40,294 nt of DNA from an uncultured Eggerthella sp. (GTDB lineage Bacteria; Actinomycetota; Coriobacteriia; Coriobacteriales; Eggerthellaceae). The stretch is from positions 1 to 40,294 of the forward strand of contig CABQIW010000018.1 in the NCBI GenBank assembly GCA_902464295.1. The letters run 5' to 3'. Below are positions 23,226 to 31,562 of the stretch, piece after piece (the stretch's first letter is position 1; every line of letters starts with the position of its first letter). Position numbers and translations under genes: made by a program. The notes under the pieces were generated by a model. The model was not told the DNA's origin. It searched no databases and saw only the letters and a program-made list of their open reading frames with translations.

Positions 23226-25424
23226 CTATTCCCACCTCCGGTATGCACCCGTACTCTCCACGGCATTCTTGAGTGCCGAGAATCCTTCTTGGACGGTGCT
23301 CGTTGCAGCATCCTTGATCGATTGAGGCAGCGTGATGGTGATCGGGATCTCCACCTTGCCTTCAACGATCTTGATCGTGGCAACTTGGATGGTGAATTCA
23401 GCTGAACCGATCGCATCGGTTATGGAACTTTCAGCTGAGCTTATCGCATCGGTAAAGAGGCTATCGGTATCGGCTGCACTGAGAACTTCTTCTTTGATGG
23501 AGAGCAAGCGTAGCGAGAAATTCGAATCGTCTTGGCTCATGATGTGAGCGGTGTTGATGAGCGTTGCCTTTTGGGGTGAAAGATCAACCGGTTCGAGTCC
23601 GAGCGCTGAGAGGCTCGATTCGAAGAGGTCAGCCGCCCATTGTCCAAGTCCGCTCTCGCTTGCCAGTGGCAATGAGTCGATAGCGCTCTTCAGTCCGTTC
23701 GAAAGCGCGTCTTGGCCTTCGCCATAGCCTTTGATCAGCCCCGACCATAGATCGAGCACGATGCGCTCTGCTCCTACCAGTGCACCCGCATTGGTGGAAG
23801 CATAGTCATCCAAGATGCTATTGATCGTTGTTTTGCCGCTTTCAGTCGATTCGGGAAGCAGCGTTGCACCAGCAATGGCAGCACGCTTTGAGAAGCTGCT
23901 CGATCCCGAAACGAAGCCCGAGAGGAAATTCGTGTGCCCGGGGTCGGTGGTCGTCACAAAGGCGATCGCGCCATATTTTCCCGGTGGATCGATCTTGATG
24001 CGAGCTGTTTTCGCTTCATCGAAGGCTTCTGCGATCGAGTCGAATAGCCCGTTGGCTTCTTCTTTGAGCTTCTTCGATCGTTCATCGAGTTCTTCTCTTT
24101 GCTCTGCATACTCCCGAGCTAGTTCAGCTACTTTGCGGTAGTGGTATTCGAATCCATTGGGGATGGAAGTTGAAGCTGCTGCTACGCTTCCCATGCTCTG
24201 AGGGGAAAGCTGGCATTCGGGGCAGATGCGGAAACGGACCGGATCATCTTCGATATCCTTGAGCGATCCGTATCCGAGCCTGCTGTGAGAGCGGAGCAGA
24301 TCAGGGCAGGCATCGTAAGCGTGCAGCTTGAACATCCCATCTTTTTGTATGTTGCTCCCTGTCGAACCGCCACCAGACGCGCCCGCTTCCACCAAGTTTA
24401 TCTTGTACACCTCTTCGCTATAGAGCTCGGTCTCTCTCATCTCTTCGGTGTTCCTTGGCAGAATGGGGAGGAACGCATCGAAGCCTTCTTCACTGTTGTT
24501 CACGTACCCGCGCGCCAGTTCGATGGTGGCAAAGTGATAGAAGCGCTTTCTGAGCGCAGAGCGCGCTTGTTCGGCAACAGAATCGTTCGCTGGAGCCTCT
24601 TGACCAACGCGGGTGCGGTAGTAGGCTTGGGCGCGTGCGAGCGCGACACCGAAATCCCAGGTTTCAGACGAGCTGTAATAAGGATTTTCGCTCCCGCTCA
24701 AATGTGCGAGATTCTTCGCGCGTTCATACATGCAATAGTTGGTCTCACTGCCGCAATCGTAGCGATACGCTTCTTCCTTGATGCGGTTCGCTTCGTGTGC
24801 TGCTTTTTCTGCTTCAGCACCAAGTTGCTCAAGCTCGTCCCGCTTCTGATCCACAGCTGAGAAGGCCTCATCGGTCTTGGTGGTGGTGTGCTCTTCGAGG
24901 GGTTCAGTTTGCCAAGGAACGAGGATGGCAACACCGCGATAGGTAACACCGTTGCGCGCATTGGCATTCTCTGCGATCACGTTCGCCGCTTTGGCAGCTG
25001 CTACGAGCGGGAGCATGAGCTTGAGCTCTTCGAGCGCCGAGGTAGCCTTTTCTGAGAATGAATCGCGTGCTTGCTTGAGCTTCTGTGCGCTTTTGAGGAG
25101 TGTTTGCGATAGGGCTGCGGTGGGTGGAGTGCAGGCGGCTGCAACCGAAAGCCCCAGAGCGCAGAGAGAAGAGAGCGAGAGCGATAAGACAACTGCATCA
25201 CACATCGTGGCGATAACGCAGTATTCCCCCACCACGTTTTCAGCGGCAAGCGCTGCGCTATCAGCCACGTTTTGGATGTCGCCCGATACCGATTCGATCT
25301 CGTAGACGCGTGCGGCGCTGAAGATGAGCGCGAAGGACAGTAGGAGTGCCAGCGCGACTCCCACCGTTGAGAACCCTTGTTCTTCGGCAAGTGAATCTTC
25401 TAAGTTGTTCAAGAATCGTTCCAT
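23226..25424 (-). CDS. Large TadG-like surface protein
   Basis: This 732-residue protein has one N-terminal membrane segment (about residues 19-40) followed by VYEIESVSGDIQNVADSA and ALAAEN, a pattern seen in TadG-like proteins. The prepilin site is imperfect: after Gly17 the sequence is FSTVGV, so the conserved Glu +5 is Gly. The rest is predicted to lie outside the cell. It includes Ala/Glu/Lys-rich helical, probably coiled-coil stretches (about 105-150 and 195-225), a CPEC pair near residue 400, a second helical stretch near 440-475 and a beta-rich C-terminus. No von Willebrand domain is recognisable. Its start overlaps the upstream tadE by 16 nt. It may form a pilus base, tip or wall-spanning part; this is inference. 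Confidence 0.7.
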   Translation of the reverse strand: MERFLNNLEDSLAEEQGFSTVGVALALLLSFALIFSAARVYEIESVSGDIQNVADSAALAAENVVGEYCVIATMCDAVVLSLSLSSLCALGLSVAAACTPPTAALSQTLLKSAQKLKQARDSFSEKATSALEELKLMLPLVAAAKAANVIAENANARNGVTYRGVAILVPWQTEPLEEHTTTKTDEAFSAVDQKRDELEQLGAEAEKAAHEANRIKEEAYRYDCGSETNYCMYERAKNLAHLSGSENPYYSSSETWDFGVALARAQAYYRTRVGQEAPANDSVAEQARSALRKRFYHFATIELARGYVNNSEEGFDAFLPILPRNTEEMRETELYSEEVYKINLVEAGASGGGSTGSNIQKDGMFKLHAYDACPDLLRSHSRLGYGSLKDIEDDPVRFRICPECQLSPQSMGSVAAASTSIPNGFEYHYRKVAELAREYAEQREELDERSKKLKEEANGLFDSIAEAFDEAKTARIKIDPPGKYGAIAFVTTTDPGHTNFLSGFVSGSSSFSKRAAIAGATLLPESTESGKTTINSILDDYASTNAGALVGAERIVLDLWSGLIKGYGEGQDALSNGLKSAIDSLPLASESGLGQWAADLFESSLSALGLEPVDLSPQKATLINTAHIMSQDDSNFSLRLLSIKEEVLSAADTDSLFTDAISSAESSITDAIGSAEFTIQVATIKIVEGKVEIPITITLPQSIKDAATSTVQEGFSALKNAVESTGAYRRWE

Positions 25425-25993
25425 CGTTCAATCCATCGTTCTGGTTCGTTGCTGATCGCGTTCTCGCGCACCCACGTGCTCTTGGTGGTGAGATGGTGCG
25501 AGACCTTCAGTTCATAATTTCCGTTGTTATTGAGCACGCCTAATGCATCCAAGCCAAAATCGAAAAGGGGCAGTGGTTTTACCTCGGTCGAGATCGACAC
25601 GGTGACCTCTTCGCTCGCCTCGTTGCCTGAAAGATCGATCTGCCAGCTACAGGCTGGGTCATGAACATGGAAGTTCTCCTGCTGTGGTACGCTGGCCAGA
25701 CGGCGTTTGACGAAGCCTTCGACGGTTGCGGTATTCTCCTCGAGCGAAGATGCGGTGGCGAGCACGCGACATCCTTCTGCAGCAGCTCCTTCCATTACCA
25801 TGCGCGTGTAGAGCAGGATGCCTGGTTGGATCAGAAGGAGTAGGCTGATCAGGAGCGCAGGGATCAAAAGCGCTGCTTCGACGGTTGCCTGTCCTTTCGT
25901 GTGCGCTTTGGCAGCGCGCTGCGATTCGTTTTGCATATCGGCTAACAAGGGTGAGCGTGCTGGCCTTGCGCATGCATCCTTTGTGGGCCTCAT
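25409..25993 (-). CDS. TadE-family pseudopilin
   Basis: This 194-residue protein has a ~34-residue leader, the cleavage motif KG then QATVEAALLIPALL (Glu at +5) and a hydrophobic helix to about residue 58. LLLLIQPGILLYTRMVMEGAA with GCRV is typical of TadE. The extracellular part has strand-rich sequence such as EVTVSISTEVKPLPLF. The start is taken as ATG 25993 because its ATGA overlaps the stop of the upstream small pilin gene; a GTG two codons earlier and an ATG at 25936 are alternatives. It overlaps the TadG-like gene downstream. Confidence 0.85.
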   Translation of the reverse strand: MRPTKDACARPARSPLLADMQNESQRAAKAHTKGQATVEAALLIPALLISLLLLIQPGILLYTRMVMEGAAAEGCRVLATASSLEENTATVEGFVKRRLASVPQQENFHVHDPACSWQIDLSGNEASEEVTVSISTEVKPLPLFDFGLDALGVLNNNGNYELKVSHHLTTKSTWVRENAISNEPERWIERWNDS

Positions 25994-26298
25994 ACGCACA
26001 TCACGTCTTTGGTCGTGCCAGAGCAGATGCGCTCGATCGCATGAGATGAGCTTTGCAGCGCGTGCTCGATGAGCGCACCATCCTCAAGAAACGAGTGAAG
26101 TGTACCGAGGGCTATGATGAGCGCAAGGAATCCAACGAGCACCACCGCATATTCGACGCTCGCTTGGCCCGATCCGCTATGCTGTGAAGTGGCTCGCTGT
26201 GCTTTGGTCGTTTTGACGTGTGCGCATGCTGGAGCACTGGCTTGAGGCTTTTCGGGAAGCGCGCAGCTGCAGGTGGTCTTGTTGCTGTTGGATTCCAT
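25990..26298 (-). CDS. Small prepilin-like protein with a long Cys-containing leader
   Basis: This 102-residue protein has a prepilin site, SGSG then QASVEY with Glu at +5, and a hydrophobic helix AVVLVGFLALIIALGTL, as in Flp pilins and TadE. The predicted leader is 44 residues long and contains four cysteines (CSC and a further pair), which is unusual for Flp leaders. The mature part would have 58 residues. It lies directly after flp and overlaps tadE by four bases (ATGA). The ATG at 26298 has only a weak ribosome site. It is probably a minor pilin or a second major pilin. Confidence 0.75.
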   Translation of the reverse strand: MESNSNKTTCSCALPEKPQASAPACAHVKTTKAQRATSQHSGSGQASVEYAVVLVGFLALIIALGTLHSFLEDGALIEHALQSSSHAIERICSGTTKDVMCV

Positions 26299-26326
26299 GG
26301 CTTAGCTCACATAAGGAGAGTCTGGC

Positions 26327-26542
26327 CTAGAGCCCGTTGATCCCGCTCGAGATGGCATCCCAAAGCTCTTGGATCTTGGGGCGAAAGAGCGTGATGGCAA
26401 TGATCGCGATGACCACCAAGACTCCCACGAGGATGGCGTATTCGGTCGTGCCTTGTCCTTTCTTCTGAACCCATACCTCGATCGCTCGAGCGGCGAGCGC
26501 ATGATGCTTTGCTTCTATCCAGTTGCTGATCGTGTTGAACAT
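26327..26542 (-). CDS. flp: Flp-family major pilin
   Basis: This 71-residue protein has the classical Flp pattern: a 29-residue basic leader, cleavage after KKG, then QGTTEYAILVGVLVVIAII with the Glu-Tyr pair at +5/+6. The mature pilin would have 42 residues. Flp polymers form the Tad pilus used for adherence and colony formation. AAAGGAAC precedes the ATG. The gene lies between the membrane platform gene tadC and the minor pilin genes, as in many actinobacterial Tad loci. Confidence 0.92.
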   Translation of the reverse strand: MFNTISNWIEAKHHALAARAIEVWVQKKGQGTTEYAILVGVLVVIAIIAITLFRPKIQELWDAISSGINGL

Positions 26543-26564
26543 GATGTTCCTTTCTTATCGTTCT

Positions 26565-27500
26565 TTAGAATCCTTCAATAAGTTCGAGAATGATCGGTCC
26601 CAAGATGAAGATGAGCATCGCGGGCAAGATGAGCGTGCCGATCGGGATGAGCATCTTCACCGGGGCCTTGGCTACCTTCTCTTCGAGCTTGGTCTTGCGT
26701 GTTGCGCGAATCTCGATGCCGGCATTGCTCAAGGTCTCTGCCATCGAGGTGCCGAAGCGCAGCGAACGGATGATGCTTTCCATGACCCGCTCGAAGAGAG
26801 GAGAGTCGTAGCTCATCGCAAGCGCACGCAAACCTTCTGCGCGTGTTAAGAAGCCATGATGCCATTGAGCTTGGAAACGTTTGCAGGCATGGCTGAGTCC
26901 GCACGAGAAATAGTGGCAATACAGTTCGAGCGAACGATCGAAGCTGAGCCCACTCTTCAGCCCAAGCACGAGCACCTCTACGAGTTGGGATAGCTCACGC
27001 TCGACAGCGTTGGCGCGCTCTTCCACCTCTTGCTCGAGCGCCATTTGGGGTGCGCGATAGCCCACTATGAATCCCACTAGGCAGCCGATGAGCGCAAGCA
27101 TCTCCGATGCGAGCATGCCGCATACGAGTCCAACGATTGCGAGCGAGAGCGCAAGCTTCATGCGAGCACGTGCGCATCCTTCGATCGACAGTTCACCTCC
27201 AAGCCCTGCTTTCTTCATAAGGCGCTCTAAGGTGTTCGATCTGAGATACCAGAGCGGTGCTTGGACGAGCTTCGATCCGCCTTGTTCATCTGATGAGGTT
27301 ATTGCGACTTCGATCACCGTGCGTGCAAGACCGCGTACGTGCAGGTAACCGAGAGCCTGTCTTTCTGTGGCAGCGCCTGCTTGCAAGAGATAGGATGTGC
27401 GCAGCTTCCTCTGCTCTACCTGTTCGAAGCCCCAGTATCCAAAGGCGCTGCCAGCAAGGGATGCGCTGGTGATCCCGATGATGATGAGCGCGGTTTGCAT
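26565..27500 (-). CDS. tadC: Tad secretion platform protein TadC
   Basis: This 311-residue membrane protein has the T2SS-F domain (about residues 170-300), with LVEVLVLGLKSGLSFDRSL, RFGTSMAETL, AKAPVKMLIPIGTLI and hydrophobic segments at both ends. TadC pairs with TadB to form the inner-membrane platform on which Flp subunits are assembled. The start overlaps the tadB stop by one base (TGATG), so the two are coupled. The ATG at 27500 is the only reasonable start. Confidence 0.9.
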   Translation of the reverse strand: MQTALIIIGITSASLAGSAFGYWGFEQVEQRKLRTSYLLQAGAATERQALGYLHVRGLARTVIEVAITSSDEQGGSKLVQAPLWYLRSNTLERLMKKAGLGGELSIEGCARARMKLALSLAIVGLVCGMLASEMLALIGCLVGFIVGYRAPQMALEQEVEERANAVERELSQLVEVLVLGLKSGLSFDRSLELYCHYFSCGLSHACKRFQAQWHHGFLTRAEGLRALAMSYDSPLFERVMESIIRSLRFGTSMAETLSNAGIEIRATRKTKLEEKVAKAPVKMLIPIGTLILPAMLIFILGPIILELIEGF

Positions 27501-28474
27501 CAGGCCACCTCCACTTTGAGCATCTTGCGTACCAGCAAGATCCCTCCTGCTTGCATCGCGATCGCGATCGCGAGCAAGATTATGCCCACTGCGCTCGTGA
27601 AGAAAGGTTCGAGAAATCCCTCGGAGATGAGCGAGAACACGCCAATGATCAAGAAAGGCATGATCGTGACGATCTGTGCGGAAAGCTTGGCCTGAGCTGT
27701 TTGGGTCTGCAGCAAGCGTTTGAGTTCAAGCTGGTCGTCAACCGATTGGCGAGCGACTTCCAAGACCTGTGAGAGACTGCTTCCGGTGCGGTGTTGGATC
27801 TCGAGAGCGGTAGCGAGGAAGAAGAGCTCTGGCTCGTGCGTTTGGCTTTTGAGCACTTCAAGCGCCTCTTCGACTGTTCCTCCTGCACCCACTACCGCAG
27901 CGCTCTTCTGGAAGACCTGCTTCAGGGGCCCTTCGAGGTCTTGAGCGACCTGCTCGAAGATCTGTGGGAGAGAATAGCCGATACAGAAGCATGCGTTCAT
28001 CGCTTGTATGGCGCTCGGAAGTTCTTCGCGTAAGCGCGCGTGATAGTTGTCTTGCTGCTTGGTGATCCATGAATTGAGGAAGAGCAGGGCGCAGATGAGC
28101 GCGGTAAGGGCAAAGACGAACGAAGCTGAAAGCGCCGATCCGAGGATCAAGATAGCGAGCGCGCCGCTCAACAGTAAGGAGGCAAGCGACTGTGGATATG
28201 TTTCCGTATCGCGTTCAGCAAGCGCGTTTTGGAGGCGCTCGATGAAGCGTTTTACCGGTCTTATCTTCAGCAGTTCATTTGAGAGCGGCTTGAGCGAAGG
28301 GATGCCATTGCGCAAGAGATGCTGCATTCGAGAGGAATCAGCACCAGAGAGGAGCGCTGCTTCTGATCCGTGACGGGAACGCTCAATACAACCTGCGATC
28401 CAGAGTGCGAGTAAGCTTGCAGCGAAGAATGCGGCAACGAACGCTATGCCGCCGATGATGCGCGCTGCTTCCAT
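27500..28474 (-). CDS. tadB: Tad secretion platform protein TadB
   Basis: This 324-residue membrane protein has hydrophobic segments at about 5-27, 100-130 and 265-315. The T2SS-F domain lies between the second and third, with LPSAIQAMNACFCIGYSLPQ, GTVEEALEVL and RTGSSLSQVLEVARQSV. With TadC it forms the membrane platform of the Tad pilus. Its start lies 31 nt inside the end of tadA, so expression is probably coupled. Confidence 0.9.
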   Translation of the reverse strand: MEAARIIGGIAFVAAFFAASLLALWIAGCIERSRHGSEAALLSGADSSRMQHLLRNGIPSLKPLSNELLKIRPVKRFIERLQNALAERDTETYPQSLASLLLSGALAILILGSALSASFVFALTALICALLFLNSWITKQQDNYHARLREELPSAIQAMNACFCIGYSLPQIFEQVAQDLEGPLKQVFQKSAAVVGAGGTVEEALEVLKSQTHEPELFFLATALEIQHRTGSSLSQVLEVARQSVDDQLELKRLLQTQTAQAKLSAQIVTIMPFLIIGVFSLISEGFLEPFFTSAVGIILLAIAIAMQAGGILLVRKMLKVEVA

Positions 28475-29808
28475 CTTTCCACCTCCTCCTCAGTTGCAAG
28501 AGCAAATTCAGGGAGAGTGTCGAGCCATGAGGGGAAGGCGAGCCAGGTGCCCTGGTCATGCCAAAAGGTCCGTTCGAAATAGCTCTTCGTTTCGCAGCGC
28601 TTTTCCGCGGCGTTGTAAGAGTAGCCGACGATCTCGGTGATATAGCGTTTACCTGCTGGATCGCGGTTCGTTTGAACGACCAGATCGAGCGCTTCGGCGA
28701 TCTGCAGTTCGATCACTTCTACGGGAAGATCGACGCCGTAGCGCACCATGGTGGTCAGGCGACTGATCGCCTCTTTCGGCGCGTTGGCATGGAGCGTGGT
28801 GAGCGAACCATCGTGTCCAGTGTTCATGGCTTGCAGCATATCGAGCGCTTCGCTGCCGCGGCATTCACCTACCACGATCCGGTCGGGGCGCATGCGGAGC
28901 GCATTGATGACGAGGTCTTTGATCGTCACCTCGCCGAAGCCTTCGATGTTCTTAGGTCGTGCTTCAAGGCGGATCACGTGGGGATGCGTGGTGAAGCGTA
29001 GTTCAGCTGAGTCTTCGATGGTGATGATGCGCTCTGTTGGCAGTATGCAGGCAGAGAGCGCGTTGAGCAACGTGGTCTTTCCGCTGCCCGTTCCTCCCGA
29101 GACTGCGATATTGCGCCTGCGCTGGACCGCCCAACGCAAGAAAGTCAGAACATCGTTATCGAATGAGCCCAGATCGCGCATGTCTTCGAGTGAGAAGAAC
29201 TGCTCGCGAAACTTGCGGATCGTAAGGATCGGGCCATCGAGCGAAAGGGGAGGGATGATCGCATTCACGCGATGTCCCTGCTTGAGACGCGCGTTGACCA
29301 TCGGCGATGTCTCATCGATGCGCCTGCCGAGCGGTGAGATGATGCGGTCGATGAGCGCATTCACTTCGCTGTCGTTCTTGAAACAGTTCTTCGATCGGTA
29401 AAGAACACCATCTGCTTCATAGAAAAGGGCATCCGATCCGTTCACCATGATCTCGGTTATGCGCTCGTCAGCCAGGAGCTCCTCGAGTGGACCAAGTCCG
29501 AACACGCTATCGAGATAGCGATTGATAAGGATTTCGCGCTCTCTGTTCGTCGGCGCGAGCCAGGGCCGTTCTTCGCAAACGCGCTTGCAGACCTGGGTGA
29601 TCTCGTTGCGTGCTTGGAGTGGATTGCGCGTGATGAGCGCTCCCATGTCGGAAGAAGAGAGGTGTGACCCTACGCCGCTGCGGAGTTCTTCGAAGCGTTC
29701 AAGCGATGCATCGCTCATCCGATCGTTCGGGCGTGCTTCTTTATGGCTTGGGGCATCATGCGTTGAATAGGTCTGTTGTGCGTTCGATACGCGTTCGATC
29801 AGGGACAT
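28444..29808 (-). CDS. tadA: Tad pilus assembly ATPase TadA/CpaF
   Basis: This 454-residue secretion ATPase powers assembly of the pilus at the cytoplasmic face. Motifs are Walker A SGGTGSGKTTLLNAL, the Asp box TIEDSAEL, Walker B RPDRIVVGECRGSEAL and the His box TGHDGSLTTLHAN. The upstream domain has GPLEELLADERITEIMVNG, typical of CpaF. The start is ATG 29808, five nt after AAAGGAGGA; a frame upstream to 29847 adds 13 unsupported residues. The first ~60 residues before the conserved part are variable. It overlaps tadB by 31 nt. Confidence 0.94.
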   Translation of the reverse strand: MSLIERVSNAQQTYSTHDAPSHKEARPNDRMSDASLERFEELRSGVGSHLSSSDMGALITRNPLQARNEITQVCKRVCEERPWLAPTNREREILINRYLDSVFGLGPLEELLADERITEIMVNGSDALFYEADGVLYRSKNCFKNDSEVNALIDRIISPLGRRIDETSPMVNARLKQGHRVNAIIPPLSLDGPILTIRKFREQFFSLEDMRDLGSFDNDVLTFLRWAVQRRRNIAVSGGTGSGKTTLLNALSACILPTERIITIEDSAELRFTTHPHVIRLEARPKNIEGFGEVTIKDLVINALRMRPDRIVVGECRGSEALDMLQAMNTGHDGSLTTLHANAPKEAISRLTTMVRYGVDLPVEVIELQIAEALDLVVQTNRDPAGKRYITEIVGYSYNAAEKRCETKSYFERTFWHDQGTWLAFPSWLDTLPEFALATEEEVERWKQRASSAA

Positions 29809-29856
29809 ACGTTCCTCCTTTCTCGTTCTGATCTGCCTACCGGTCAAAGAGATGGA

Positions 29857-31518
29857 TCAGTAGCATGCCGCACGTCGCTTCTGTCTTTCGCGTAGTTTCG
29901 TCTTTTCGGGCAAGGTGCTCTTTTCGCGCGCAGCGTTCATGGCCGGATCGAGGGAGGGCTTCACGTATTCGAAAACGGTCTTCTCGAGCAAACTGGCCAT
30001 GCTCGAGCAAAAGAGGTTGTTCACTCGTGAGAGCTTGTGCGCCATTCCGGCACCGAGCAATTCGCTCACTTCAGCACCGCCGTCCTTGACCTCGTGCACC
30101 GTTGCCCCCTTGAGCGCGCATGAAACATCAAGCGTGCTCAGGAGCGATTTTTTGGAGCAGAAGTTCAGCAAGTAAGAGAACGAGGTGGTGGCTATGCCGC
30201 ACCGCGCGCACAGGTCGAGCGCATGGTTGCAAGCACGCACGGAAGAGGGTCTTTGATCGATGACGAAGAATACGCCATTCGATGCTTCAAGAAGCTGCAA
30301 ATGGAATTCCGACCAAAACGATCCGGTGTTCACTATGATCAGATCGAAATGTGGCTTAAGGTAAGCGAGCAGTTCCCCGATGCGCTCCTCGGCAATTTCT
30401 GAGTATTCGAGTTTTGCGGGAGCAGAGAGAAGCGCTGGCCAAGAGTCCTGTTTGAGCAACGTCTCTATCTGTTCGGGGTGGGTGAGAATATCGCTTACCT
30501 CGAGCGTTTCCTTGTAGCCGAGCAAATACTTCAGGTCGCCGAACTGGAAATCGGCATCGAGCAGAAGCGTTTTGATGCCTCGTTTCTGCGCGAGCAGTGC
30601 GCCCATGGTAGCGATGGCGCTCTTCCCTGTGCCGCCACTTCCGCTCACTACGCTTATGATGTGCGCGCCTTTGACCTGAGAGATGATCTGCTTTGCGGAG
30701 GCTTTCTTCACTGTGGCAACGGTCGCTATGGTGTTGCTCGGCGTTTCGATCGCTGGGGCTGCGAAGTCCTTTCGTGGGGGAACAGGTGAGGCAGTTCCGA
30801 GCGGAAAGGGTGCCTCAGAAGCGGGGTCTTCTGGGATGGGTCTTGCATCATAGGTCTTGCTATGAACAGGCGCATTCACATTGGTGATGAGCGGGATCTC
30901 GTCGATATCGATGGTGGGCAGCGGTGCGGTTTGTCCACTGCGGTCCTGTACGATGCGCCTTACCGTAACAGGGGAAGTGGTCTCTTCGCTCGTTTGCGAT
31001 TTTTGTTCGCGCGTGTCGAACGCATCGTGTTGTGGTGAAACAGCGTTGTCGCGCATCTGAGCGGTGCGCAACATCGTCTGGTCTTCGTGGATCAGTCGCG
31101 CATTGTTCGCTTCAGAAAAGGAGCGCTCTTGAAATTCCGGCTTCATTTGGGCTTGGGCGTGGTCCAATTTGTGCGCGGTATAAAGATGGGCGAATTCGCG
31201 GCTTCCGCAAATAGGGATCACTCCCGCGTTTTGACAGCGGCTCATCTTCGAGCCAGAGGGCGAAGAGAGAAAGAGGCGCACTGCTTGTCTGGCATTGTCC
31301 TTTTTGAGGGCGGCGGCGAGATTGATTCCATCGATCGTATCGTTCGAGACCACCCATGTTTCTGCCACGTCGTGTTCACGAAGATACTTGCGCGCGATCA
31401 AGGCATCTGCAAAAGGAACGATCCAGGTTTGATCGAGGATGCGCTCCCCTTTAAGCCCGAGCGTGGCGGGATCGTTGAGGCACTGTGAATCTGCGCACAG
31501 GGCAATCTTGCTCATCAT
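29857..31518 (-). CDS. tadZ: TadZ/CpaE-like pilus localisation ATPase
   Basis: This 553-residue protein has an N-terminal receiver-like or ligand domain (about 1-110), a long low-complexity Pro/Thr/Asp linker (about 130-280), and a C-terminal MinD/ParA-like ATPase (about 290-500). The ATPase has a Walker A variant VVSGSGGTGKSAIATM, and LLLDADFQFGDLKYLLG and LIIVNTGSFWSEF. In the family, TadZ places the pilus machine at the cell pole. The start ATG 31518 is preceded by TAGGAG with 8-nt spacing; a GTG at 31566, overlapping the cpaB stop as GTGA, is the alternative and would add 16 residues. tadA follows 48 nt downstream. Confidence 0.85.
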   Translation of the reverse strand: MMSKIALCADSQCLNDPATLGLKGERILDQTWIVPFADALIARKYLREHDVAETWVVSNDTIDGINLAAALKKDNARQAVRLFLSSPSGSKMSRCQNAGVIPICGSREFAHLYTAHKLDHAQAQMKPEFQERSFSEANNARLIHEDQTMLRTAQMRDNAVSPQHDAFDTREQKSQTSEETTSPVTVRRIVQDRSGQTAPLPTIDIDEIPLITNVNAPVHSKTYDARPIPEDPASEAPFPLGTASPVPPRKDFAAPAIETPSNTIATVATVKKASAKQIISQVKGAHIISVVSGSGGTGKSAIATMGALLAQKRGIKTLLLDADFQFGDLKYLLGYKETLEVSDILTHPEQIETLLKQDSWPALLSAPAKLEYSEIAEERIGELLAYLKPHFDLIIVNTGSFWSEFHLQLLEASNGVFFVIDQRPSSVRACNHALDLCARCGIATTSFSYLLNFCSKKSLLSTLDVSCALKGATVHEVKDGGAEVSELLGAGMAHKLSRVNNLFCSSMASLLEKTVFEYVKPSLDPAMNAAREKSTLPEKTKLRERQKRRAACY

Positions 31519-31562
31519 GATGGTTTCTCCTAACTGGTCTTGAGATTCGCTGAATCGATCGT

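Noticed and set aside
22789..23235. Upstream extension of the secreted-protein gene on the minus strand
   Set aside because: The extension overlaps the TadE/F-like gene in another frame and reads as Arg- and His-rich nonsense; a good ribosome site and ATG at 22788 mark the true start.
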